Positions 56,927-64,000 of a DNA stretch of 64,000 nt are shown here, piece after piece. Position numbers and translations under genes: made by a program. The notes beneath the pieces were generated by a model. It worked only from the letters and a program-made list of their open reading frames with translations, searched no databases and was not told where the DNA came from. Source of the stretch: Enterococcus sp. 4G2_DIV0659 (GTDB lineage: Bacteria; Bacillota; Bacilli; Lactobacillales; Enterococcaceae); the NCBI RefSeq assembly GCF_002140715.2, contig NZ_NGLE02000001.1:2384001-2448000 (forward strand). Direction: 5' to 3'. Numbering within the stretch: position 1 is the stretch's first letter; each line of letters begins with the position of its first letter.

Positions 56927-57442
56927 ATAGCAAAGGATATGATGGTGAACGACGGCATTCGTGCACGCGAGTTACGTTTGATCGGACAAGACGGAGAACA
57001 ATTAGGAGTAAAAACAAAAGTAGAAGCATTACAAATTGCTGAAACTGCAAACTTGGATTTAGTTCTAGTAGCACCTACTGCGAAACCTCCTGTTGCGCGA
57101 ATTATGGATTACGGGAAATTCCGTTTCGAGACGCAAAAGAAAGAGCGTGAAGCTCGTAAGAAACAAAAAGTGATCAACGTAAAAGAAGTTCGTTTAAGTC
57201 CAACAATCGACGTAAATGACTTCAATACAAAACTTCGTAATGCACGTAAATTCTTAGAAAAAGGGGACAAAGTGAAAGCTTCGATCCGTTTTAAAGGCCG
57301 TGCCATTACCCACAAAGAAATTGGTCAGAAAGTTCTTGATCGCTTGGCGGAAGAAACTGCAGATATCGCTACAGTGGAACAAAAAGCGAAAATGGACGGA
57401 CGCAGCATGTTTCTAACGCTGGCACCGAAGAATGAAAATTAA
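56927..57442 (+). CDS. infC: Translation initiation factor IF-3
   Basis: 171 residues. N-terminal [20 protein letters not shown], linker, and C-terminal [20 protein letters not shown] and [20 protein letters not shown]-3 prevents 50S joining and checks initiation codons. An ATA start at 56927 is chosen: GGAGGTG at 56913-56919 is 7 bases away, whereas the ATG at 56921 lies only one base from it. A non-ATG start (ATT, ATC or ATA) is normal for infC and underlies its self-regulation. Confidence 0.93.
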   Translation: MAKDMMVNDGIRARELRLIGQDGEQLGVKTKVEALQIAETANLDLVLVAPTAKPPVARIMDYGKFRFETQKKEREARKKQKVINVKEVRLSPTIDVNDFNTKLRNARKFLEKGDKVKASIRFKGRAITHKEIGQKVLDRLAEETADIATVEQKAKMDGRSMFLTLAPKNEN

Positions 57443-57552
57443 GCTAACAAGCTGATAATTAGTTAATGAATTTTTTGAGGATGCTAGTTCAACTTTTTCA
57501 ACTAAGCTAGTTGAACTGTATACGAAATGAAAATGTAGGAGGAAAATTAGTC

Positions 57553-57753
57553 ATGCCAAAACAAAAAACACACCGCGGATCAGCAAAACGTTTCAAACGT
57601 ACTGGTAACGGCGGGTTAAAAAGATTCCGTGCGTTTACAAGTCACCGTTTCCACGGTAAAACAAAAAAACAACGCCGTCAATTGCGTAAAGCAGGAATGG
57701 TATCAGCAGGCGATTTCAAACGTATTCGCCAACAATTAGCAAGAATGAAGTAA
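57553..57753 (+). CDS. rpmI: Ribosomal protein L35
   Basis: 66 residues, very basic: [20 protein letters not shown] at the N-terminus and [11 protein letters not shown] at the end. ATG 57553 with AGGAGGAAAA upstream. It is part of the L20-regulated operon. Confidence 0.97.
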   Translation: MPKQKTHRGSAKRFKRTGNGGLKRFRAFTSHRFHGKTKKQRRQLRKAGMVSAGDFKRIRQQLARMK

Positions 57754-57950
57754 AAAGCTGAATGAGCTCGATTAGCGTTGACTGAAAAATAGGAAAATAT
57801 GAGAGTGGTGCTCTTTACCACAATCAGATTTTATCTTTTTTCCGAAAGGCTAGCTCATGAAGGTAGATTGAGAACGCTGAAAAGATTCTTGTACTAACTT
57901 AGCAATTAAAATAACTCATAGAGACAACAGATATTTAGGAGGAATTAACC

Positions 57951-58310
57951 ATGGCACGTGTTAAAGGTGGCGTAGTAAGCCGTAAACGTCGTAAAAAGAT
58001 CCTTAAGTTAGCGAAAGGCTATTACGGATCAAAACATACTTTATTTAGAACAGCAAAAGAACAAGTAATGAAATCTTATAGTTATGCATACAGAGATCGT
58101 CGTCAGAAAAAACGTGATTTCCGTAAATTATGGATTGCTCGTATCAACGCAGCAGCTCGTATGAATGGCTTAAGCTATTCTAAATTAATGCACGGTTTGA
58201 AATTGGCAGAGATTGATATCAACCGCAAAATGTTAGCTGATTTAGCTGTTAACGATGCAGCAGCATTTACTGCATTAGCTGACCAAGCTAAAGGTGCTTT
58301 AGCAAAATAA
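57951..58310 (+). CDS. rplT: Ribosomal protein L20
   Basis: 119 residues: [20 protein letters not shown] at the N-terminus, [20 protein letters not shown], and [19 protein letters not shown]. It assembles the 50S subunit and binds the L20 leader. The gap of 197 bases after rpmI is wide and has a GTGGT/ACCAC hairpin (57806-57821). Confidence 0.97.
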   Translation: MARVKGGVVSRKRRKKILKLAKGYYGSKHTLFRTAKEQVMKSYSYAYRDRRQKKRDFRKLWIARINAAARMNGLSYSKLMHGLKLAEIDINRKMLADLAVNDAAAFTALADQAKGALAK

Positions 58311-58335
58311 TTAAAATACTTTTATTAGAATTTTT

Positions 58336-58362
58336 AACCCACTTTTTTGGTGGGTTTTTTAT
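58336..58362 (+). terminator. Terminator of the infC-rpmI-rplT operon
   Basis: AACCCAC pairs with GTGGGTT around a short T-rich loop, followed by T6. Confidence 0.9.
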
Positions 58363-58467
58363 TTACCACTATTGAAGAGGCTTGTATATGTAGAGCTAGT
58401 ATTTTCATTATATATGAGATCCAATTGGGATAGAGGCTGTCCACTAACCAGAGATAAGGAGGAAGAA

Positions 58468-58884
58468 ATGACTAATACGTTTACATTGGATTGGTCCGGA
58501 GTCGTTTATAAAGATGAAGAGATAAACGAACAATTAATTAAAAAAATTATCGATGATTTTAATATAGAAGAAGATTCTTTTTTAGTTTTACAACCTGAAT
58601 CACCTATTAAGAATAGTTTATATATGCAAGTGCAGAGTCCTTTAGATGAGAATATTCCCATAGAAATTCGTTTTATATATACTAATGGTGTGATGAAGCA
58701 TTTTAGAAATGAATCCTTAGATAAACAGACTATCTATCAGTATTTAGTTGATTATTGGGCTAAGGAAGAAGTGCCGAATATAGAAAGCTGGATAGATATT
58801 TCTCATCAATTCAATACATTTTCAAATAGAATAATAAAGAGAATCAAAGATATATTTCTTAAGGAAAAGAAGGAAACAAATTGA
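58468..58884 (+). CDS. Hypothetical protein, 138 residues
   Basis: Cytosolic, acidic and Ile-rich: TFTLDWSGVVYKDEEINEQL at the start and FSNRIIKRIKDIFLKEKKE at the end. AAGGAGG lies 5 bases before ATG 58468; the longer frame from 58372 is unlikely. It is 88 bases before, and probably coupled with, a CPBP protease. No family recognised; such pairs can be bacteriocin-immunity related, but this is speculation. Confidence 0.65.
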   Translation: MTNTFTLDWSGVVYKDEEINEQLIKKIIDDFNIEEDSFLVLQPESPIKNSLYMQVQSPLDENIPIEIRFIYTNGVMKHFRNESLDKQTIYQYLVDYWAKEEVPNIESWIDISHQFNTFSNRIIKRIKDIFLKEKKETN

Positions 58885-58972
58885 CTTAGAACAACGTAAA
58901 GCTAGGGAAAGTAGTAGATCCATAGAGGCGTTAATAAGAGAAAAAATTAAGGCAAAAGGGATATCTAAAGAG

Positions 58973-59542
58973 ATGGGAAATGCTAATTTGTCATTAGCTA
59001 TATCAGTTCTTTTGATGGTTGTAACTATTGGAAATATCTATTTATTACTATTTTTAGGAAAAAAATTAGGATTTTTTAAATTTAAATGGGATTTTATCAA
59101 CTTGAAAAACATTGTCATTATTGTAGGTGGTTTTTTATTAGCAAGGGTGATTGCTATTGGTGGAACGTTGCTATTAAACAATCAAGGAGCTGAATCAACT
59201 GCAAATGATGTTGCGATTCAAACGATTTTTACCGGTGAAAATCCTATTCTGATCGTGCTATTGATCGGTATTTCTGCGCCTATTATGGAGGAAATTATTT
59301 TTAGAGGCGCTATTATTGGTTTCTGGTTTGAGAATTTGCCGATGGTTGGAATTGCCATCAGTTCGATTTTATTTGGGTTAGTTCATGGACCTACGAACGT
59401 GATTAGTTTTTTAATTTACGGATTGATGGGATTGATTTTGTCTATTGCCTATTACAAAACAAAACGTCTTGAAGTTAGCATATCCATTCATTTTTTTAAC
59501 AATATTTTTTCTGCAATTGCAATCGCTATTGGTCTGATTTAA
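58973..59542 (+). CDS. CPBP family intramembrane metalloprotease
   Basis: 189 residues from ATG 58973, five or six membrane helices. The active-site motifs EEIIFRG, FGLVHG and HFFNN are intact. The upstream in-frame stretch from ATT 58880 (31 codons, DLEQRKARESSRSIEALIRE) is open, charged and preceded by AAGGAAAC, so the true start may be there. Members of this family process prenylated proteins or act in bacteriocin immunity. Confidence 0.85.
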   Translation: MGNANLSLAISVLLMVVTIGNIYLLLFLGKKLGFFKFKWDFINLKNIVIIVGGFLLARVIAIGGTLLLNNQGAESTANDVAIQTIFTGENPILIVLLIGISAPIMEEIIFRGAIIGFWFENLPMVGIAISSILFGLVHGPTNVISFLIYGLMGLILSIAYYKTKRLEVSISIHFFNNIFSAIAIAIGLI

Positions 59543-59570
59543 TTGAAAAAAGGTGTTGCATGACTAATTA

Positions 59571-59607
59571 ACCCCCGTACACTTGTGTGCGGGGGCATAG
59601 CTTTTTA
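59571..59607. terminator. Terminator between CPBP and PTS genes
   Basis: CCCCCGTACAC pairs with GTGTGCGGGGG (one G-U) around a 2-base loop; TTTTT follows after 7 bases. GC-rich for this genome. Confidence 0.8.
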
Positions 59608-59646
59608 TGAAGAGGACTTGCCTCATCTTTGATCAACTGCAACCGT

Positions 59647-60936
59647 TTAATTTTGTTCTACTTTTCCTGTTTTTTCAATAGTGTAGGCTTTCAAATCTTC
59701 CATTTTAAAGAAAGGATAGTATAAGCAAAAGCTTAGTATAATTTGCACTATTTGAAGCAATGCTCCTCGCCAACCGCTGACCATCAAACCAGCAATTACA
59801 GGAGGCATTGTCCAAGGAAGGTTTACGCCATTAGCTAAGGGAACAATTCCAGTGGCCATGGCGGTATAAGCTAAGAGACACATCAGTAATGGTGCGATCA
59901 CAAAAGGGATCAACATCATTGGATTCAAAACAATTGGTACACCGAAAACTAAAGGTTCATTGATATTAAAAATCGCTGGTGCAAAAGATAATTTTCCTAA
60001 CGTTTTAAATTGAGCGGATTTTGCAAAAAACAGACAAGCAATCGCTAAACCAATCGTTGCGCTAGAGCCTCCCAGCTTTACAAAGTTACTATAAAACTGA
60101 TAGTTCACAATATTCGGCAATGTTTTGCCTGCAGCGAAGGCTTGAGCGTTTTCCACTGTTAAAGCAATCCAGATTGGCTGCATTACAGCACCAACAATAT
60201 TTGAACCATGAATACCAAAAGACCATAATAAAGCTTCAAATAGTAGAATAATCAATGTAGCAGGTAAGGAACTTCCTAAAGCTAGGAGAGGGGTTTGAAG
60301 AACTTCGAAAATAAAATTTTGAGCAGTTTCATAAGAAGTAAAGGTAAAACCAATTCGAATCAAATTGAAGATAATAACTACAAAGAATCCTGGAATTAGT
60401 GCAGAAAAGGATTTTGCAACATTAGAAGGAACTGAATCAGGCATTTTGATTGTCCAGCCTTTTTGAATGACCCAACGAAAAATTTCAGTCGCTAGTATAG
60501 CTGTGATCATACCAACAAATAATCCCGCTGCGCCAAAGTTTCCTAGTGGTAAAAATGCGCCATTATCAGTTGGGGTGATTGGCGTTAATACAAGAAAGGC
60601 AACCATAGCAATGGCTTGTGTAGAACTTCTGTCCACAGAATAATACTTTGCCAGTTCACTGGAGATCCCTAAAATAACAAATAAAGTCATCACATTCATC
60701 GTCATATCGTTGACTTGTAAAAAGAGCGACATCCAATTTTTACCCAAGATAGATTCCATAAAATTCGTATATGCGTCGATCGGCAATTGTGTGACTAATA
60801 AGAATATGGAACCAATAATTAATAATGGCATTGCCACGAAAAAACCATTTTTGATCGCTGATAGGTAACGATTTGAATCAAGCTTGTAAGCGATTGGACC
60901 TAGCTTTTCTTGTAATTTGTCTAAAAAACGATTCAT
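59647..60936 (-). CDS. PTS sugar transporter subunit IIC, cellobiose type
   Basis: 429 residues, EIIC of the lactose/cellobiose (Lac) family with about ten membrane helices; MNRFLDKLQEKLGPIAYKLD leads into ALKNGF-type helices (YLSAIKNGFFVAMPLLIIG), and FNINEPLVFGVPIVLNP is the family's substrate-site motif. No EIIA or EIIB is nearby, so it must share them. ATG 60936 has AGGAG 8 bases upstream; the GTG at 60945 overlaps it. Confidence 0.93.
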   Translation of the reverse strand: MNRFLDKLQEKLGPIAYKLDSNRYLSAIKNGFFVAMPLLIIGSIFLLVTQLPIDAYTNFMESILGKNWMSLFLQVNDMTMNVMTLFVILGISSELAKYYSVDRSSTQAIAMVAFLVLTPITPTDNGAFLPLGNFGAAGLFVGMITAILATEIFRWVIQKGWTIKMPDSVPSNVAKSFSALIPGFFVVIIFNLIRIGFTFTSYETAQNFIFEVLQTPLLALGSSLPATLIILLFEALLWSFGIHGSNIVGAVMQPIWIALTVENAQAFAAGKTLPNIVNYQFYSNFVKLGGSSATIGLAIACLFFAKSAQFKTLGKLSFAPAIFNINEPLVFGVPIVLNPMMLIPFVIAPLLMCLLAYTAMATGIVPLANGVNLPWTMPPVIAGLMVSGWRGALLQIVQIILSFCLYYPFFKMEDLKAYTIEKTGKVEQN

Positions 60937-61002
60937 TTTCTTCACTCCTACTCCATTTTTTATGATGATTAATTAACCAAGATTAGAAAAAAACGCATTT
61001 TT

Positions 61003-61016
61003 TGTAAACCCTTTCA
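61003..61016 (-). promoter_or_regulatory. CcpA cre-like site upstream of the PTS gene
   Basis: TGAAAGGGTTTACA on the minus strand matches the cre consensus TGWAANCGNTNWCA at 13 of 14 positions. It lies 67 bases upstream of the start codon. Nothing else is seen in this 388-base gap (60937-61324) apart from AT-rich promoter sequence. Confidence 0.55.
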
Positions 61017-61324
61017 TTCCCGGCAATAACTATAATAAATTCAAAAAAGAAAAGGCGATACGTTAATTTTATCTTATCGAAATGCTAAAATCAATGAACC
61101 TTAAAAAATTTCTTCTAAAATAGCAAAAATAATATCACAGTTATAAAAGCTATTAAATGAGTTGGTTTTGCTACACAAAGCTGTTTTATTGTTGGTAGTT
61201 GTCCAATTGATTCAGGTTTAGATTTTTACATCGTATAAAAAAAATGCTATATTAATTCTATAAAGTATGAATTCTTGTAATTGTTAGAAGGATTCTACAA
61301 GAGGAGAATGAAGGGAGGATAAAG

Positions 61325-61768
61325 ATGAAAGAAGATCAAAGATTTGGTACTATGAAAAAATATGTCAACTTAACGTTGGATGTTGTGTTAGGATTACTTG
61401 CTGTCCTTATTCTTATTTTTATGATACGGCAATTAGTTGACATTGCTACATTTATTGATAAACCAATGACACCGAAGAATTTATCACTTGTAATGCAAGA
61501 AATCGTTGCATTTTTCATGTTATTTGAGTTTATCATGATGGTTATTCGCTATATTCAAGAAGGACACCATATCCCAATTAGGTATTTGATTCTGATTTGT
61601 ATAACGGCGATTTTAAGGCAGTTAATGGTAATACATGGAGAATCCGTTCAAACATTATTATTAGCACTATCGATTTTATTCCTAGTGATTGTTTTATTTA
61701 TTTTGAATCTAAGTGGACATAAATCATATGCGGGATTTAAAAATCATGGGACAGATGATAAAATTTAG
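61325..61768 (+). CDS. psiE: PsiE family membrane protein
   Basis: 147 residues with four membrane helices. PsiE (phosphate-starvation-inducible E) segments: FMLFEFIMMVIRYIQEGHHI and RYLILICITAILRQLMV. Function unknown. AGGGAGG lies before the ATG. Promoter near 61200-61260. Confidence 0.87.
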   Translation: MKEDQRFGTMKKYVNLTLDVVLGLLAVLILIFMIRQLVDIATFIDKPMTPKNLSLVMQEIVAFFMLFEFIMMVIRYIQEGHHIPIRYLILICITAILRQLMVIHGESVQTLLLALSILFLVIVLFILNLSGHKSYAGFKNHGTDDKI

Positions 61769-61780
61769 TTAAAATAAGTA

Positions 61781-61834
61781 AAAGAAGAGGCTGATATGGA
61801 AGTTAACTACTTCTATTCAGCCTCTTCTTATTTC
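61781..61834. terminator. Bidirectional terminator between psiE and yeiH
   Basis: AAGAAGAGGCTGA pairs perfectly with TCAGCCTCTTCTT around a 22-base loop. Confidence 0.9.
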
Positions 61835-62867
61835 AAAGTGTTAATAAAGCGATTAAACCTATGGCTACTACGACTTGGATGAGGCCAACTGATAAACCAT
61901 AAATCAAAAATCGCTTGCCTTCTTTGAAAAATTTTTGAAAATCTAATCGTAAACCAATGGCAGCTAAAGCAGTAATTTCAAACCAGCCGCTAAAAAAGTG
62001 CGCGATTTGGCTTAATTGTTCTGGTAAATGAACCAAACTATTGAATACGCAGAATAAAACAAATCCAACGACATACCAAGGTAAACCGCTTTTCTTTTTT
62101 ATTGATGCAGCGTCAAATGATGCTGTATCTGATGTTCTTTGCTGTTTAAATTTGCCAAAAAGATAAACCACGACAACCAGTAGCATAATCCGCATGATTT
62201 TAAAGAGCATAGAAAGCTCTACAACCTCTCCGTTGATCATACTGGCACTTGCGACTACTTGACCAACAGATTGTAACACACCGCCAATCAAAGCACTTTT
62301 TTGTAGAATATTCGATCCATAAACCAAAGAACCGATAAAGGGCAATAACAACATCAAAATAGTACCTAATAAATTGACTAGTGTGATGATTTGTCCTTTT
62401 TCTTCTTCTTTGGCGTGGATGGAAGGAGCGATCGAAGCAATGGCTGAAGAACCGCATACGGCATTTCCTCCAGCCATTAACAAGGACATATTATCTGAAA
62501 ACAACATTTTTTTTCCTAATACATATGTAGCAATGATTGTTAATCCCATTTGTAAAAGAATAAACAGGCCGCCTTTGATTCCAATTTGAGCAATTGTTTG
62601 AAAAGTCACAGTCGCGCCCAATAAAACAACTGAAAACTCTAATAATTTACCTTCAGCGATCTTGGTCCCCTTTTCTAAACTTGGATTTTTCAAAAAAGTA
62701 TTTCCTAGTAAAATACCAAGTAAGATAGCAATTGTCGCAGCACCTAATGTAGGTAGCCAAATTGCAATGATTTTACTTATGACAGCCACGCTAAAAGAAA
62801 CCACTAATCCTGGTAAAATAGCTCTAACTGCTGTGGGATAAGATTGTTTTGTATTATTGTTTTTCAC
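61833..62867 (-). CDS. YeiH-family putative sulfate exporter
   Basis: 344 residues with about ten membrane segments of the UPF0324/YeiH family: [51 protein letters not shown], and the [13 protein letters not shown] stretch. Its substrate is unproven. Starts with GTG. Divergent from a LysR gene that probably controls it. Confidence 0.88.
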   Translation of the reverse strand: MKNNNTKQSYPTAVRAILPGLVVSFSVAVISKIIAIWLPTLGAATIAILLGILLGNTFLKNPSLEKGTKIAEGKLLEFSVVLLGATVTFQTIAQIGIKGGLFILLQMGLTIIATYVLGKKMLFSDNMSLLMAGGNAVCGSSAIASIAPSIHAKEEEKGQIITLVNLLGTILMLLLPFIGSLVYGSNILQKSALIGGVLQSVGQVVASASMINGEVVELSMLFKIMRIMLLVVVVYLFGKFKQQRTSDTASFDAASIKKKSGLPWYVVGFVLFCVFNSLVHLPEQLSQIAHFFSGWFEITALAAIGLRLDFQKFFKEGKRFLIYGLSVGLIQVVVAIGLIALLTL

Positions 62868-62984
62868 TCACTCATTCATCTTCTTTCCGTTTTATCTATA
62901 CACGTAGTATAACTAAATAATTTGCATTTGAGAAATAAATAGTTAAAATGATATCTATAACAAAAACGAATGGAAAGGATTTCT

Positions 62985-63809
62985 ATGTTTAAATTACTGA
63001 AAACATTTCGTGTTGTTTATGAAACAACAAATTTTTCCAAAGCTGCGGAGCTTTTATTTATTTCCCAACCAGCTGTGTCAAATCAAGTCAAACAATTGGA
63101 AGAAGAACTCGGTGTGGAGCTCTTTATGCGAAATGGACGTCAAGAAATTACAACGACCAAACAAGCGGATATTTTATATCATCATTTGTTGAATTTATCC
63201 GATGATTGGAAAGACGCTATTCAAGCACTTCATGTTGAAGGACAATCAATAGAAACTTGTACAATTGCTGCATCAAATACAATTGCTGTGTATTATTTAC
63301 CAGAGCTGATGGCTCAATTGACGGTTAAATTTCCTACGGTATCGTTTATTCTCGAAATGGACAACTCTGAACAAGTGCTGAGCAAAATCGAAAAGCATCA
63401 AGCTCACTTTGGTTTTATTGAAAAACCATTGATAACCAATGAACTCATCCGACAAAAAATTCTGACGGATGAGTTGGTTCATGCAGGTGACTTTTCTAAG
63501 TCTTTATGGCTTGTTAGAGAAGAAACATCTGGTGTTTATCATTATACGGAACGTTACCTTTTAGAGCATAACATGAATCCAGAAAAAATGTTGATCAAAA
63601 ATAATGAAATAATTCTTCGATGCTTAGAACAAGGAATGGGGCAATCGCTAATCTCAAAAAAGGCATTAACAGAAAAGATCAACTGGCAACCATTAAGTGA
63701 CGAATATAAGAGGAATTTATATTTTATTAAAAGAAAACATATCAAATCATTAAAATTACGTGAGGTGGAAATGTTTATCCATTCTTATTATATAGCTGCC
63801 AAAAACTAG
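62985..63809 (+). CDS. LysR family transcriptional regulator
   Basis: 274 residues. N-terminal winged HTH (TFRVVYETTNFSKAAELL, ISQPAVSNQVKQLEEELG) and a substrate-binding LysR domain (about 90-270). ATG 62985 with GGAAAGGA upstream. The 117-base gap with yeiH holds both promoters. The yeiH-LysR arrangement resembles E. coli yeiH-yeiE. Confidence 0.93.
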   Translation: MFKLLKTFRVVYETTNFSKAAELLFISQPAVSNQVKQLEEELGVELFMRNGRQEITTTKQADILYHHLLNLSDDWKDAIQALHVEGQSIETCTIAASNTIAVYYLPELMAQLTVKFPTVSFILEMDNSEQVLSKIEKHQAHFGFIEKPLITNELIRQKILTDELVHAGDFSKSLWLVREETSGVYHYTERYLLEHNMNPEKMLIKNNEIILRCLEQGMGQSLISKKALTEKINWQPLSDEYKRNLYFIKRKHIKSLKLREVEMFIHSYYIAAKN

Positions 63810-64000
63810 TGATAATCAACTTTCCGAGAGGTAAATGAGATATTATTCTTAATTTTATATAAATAATATAGTCATTTTAATGGATAAAAAAGACTGTTTT
63901 GTGATATCTTATTAGAAGATATTAGGCCATCAAAGAAATAGTATAGACATCAGGTTAGATTGAAGTAGTTGGTGCTTTCGTTTCTTGAAGAAATAAGTGC

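Overview
The window is a low-GC Firmicutes chromosome segment and reads as an Enterococcus close to the E. faecalis group. The evidence is protein content and gene order: the mevalonate genes mvk-mvaD-pmk-fni beside a Qnr-like pentapeptide protein, an opp peptide transporter, infC-rpmI-rplT, adhE, tgt-yajC, metE-metF, a P-type ATPase followed by kup, and a WxL-type surface protein. No rRNA, tRNA, CRISPR array, prophage or complete insertion sequence was seen. The assignment rests on recognised families and remembered synteny, not on a search.

Layout. 1-3152: the tail of a charged protein, a PadR/HAAS regulatory pair and a TPR-like protein. 3153-4133: a gene-free stretch rich in hairpins. 4134-5653: queA and spx. 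6074-9863: an orphan class II lanthipeptide synthetase with a small precursor-like gene downstream, then an XRE regulator/membrane protein pair. 9864-10550: a candidate small transcript with a CcpA-type site. 10551-17137: a cation P-type ATPase, a Mn2+-type riboswitch, kup and a CNNM/CBS protein. 17335-22337: a 2-hydroxyacid dehydrogenase, queH, metE and metF. 22443-25933 (minus): an aminotransferase and a GlnPQ-type amino acid transporter. 26191-29403: a glycerol-dehydrogenase-like protein, tgt, yajC and comN. 29702-30787: three small unknown genes. 31107-36236: adhE and an LRR-MucBP-WxL surface protein. 36306-39676: a transposase-like remnant, an acetyltransferase, rtcB with an odd leader, and a VOC protein. 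39814-47533 (minus): mevalonate operon, Tct-type transporter, Qnr-like protein and FUSC protein. 47921-55716: oppA, oppBCDF and a TnpB-derived gene. 55809-63809: HAD hydrolase, infC-rpmI-rplT, CPBP protease, PTS IIC, PsiE, and a YeiH/LysR divergent pair.

The most exciting system is at 47855-55716. Directly after oppF lies a TnpB homologue whose RuvC aspartates are replaced (Thr186, Ser355) while the glutamate is kept, and whose zinc ribbon is half lost. This is the signature of a TnpB-like nuclease-dead repressor (TldR). Its 3' flank folds into hairpins, ends in GATAGTTCAC like the right end of an IS200/IS605 element, and continues into TAATTATTAGTTGATG. The first 8 bases of that putative guide recur next to a TTTAA motif at the predicted oppA transcription start. 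The model is an RNA-guided repressor that silences the peptide-binding protein of the operon it sits behind. The same operon carries a -1 frameshift in oppD exactly at an A-AAA-AAG slippery heptamer.

Other points are a yybP-ykoY riboswitch in front of a potassium transporter gene, non-ATG starts for comN (ATC) and infC (ATA), a Fur-like palindrome ahead of the Tct/mevalonate operon, two Rex-like sites at adhE, and two families of dispersed covarying hairpins. Three queuosine genes (queA, queH, tgt) are scattered through the window.
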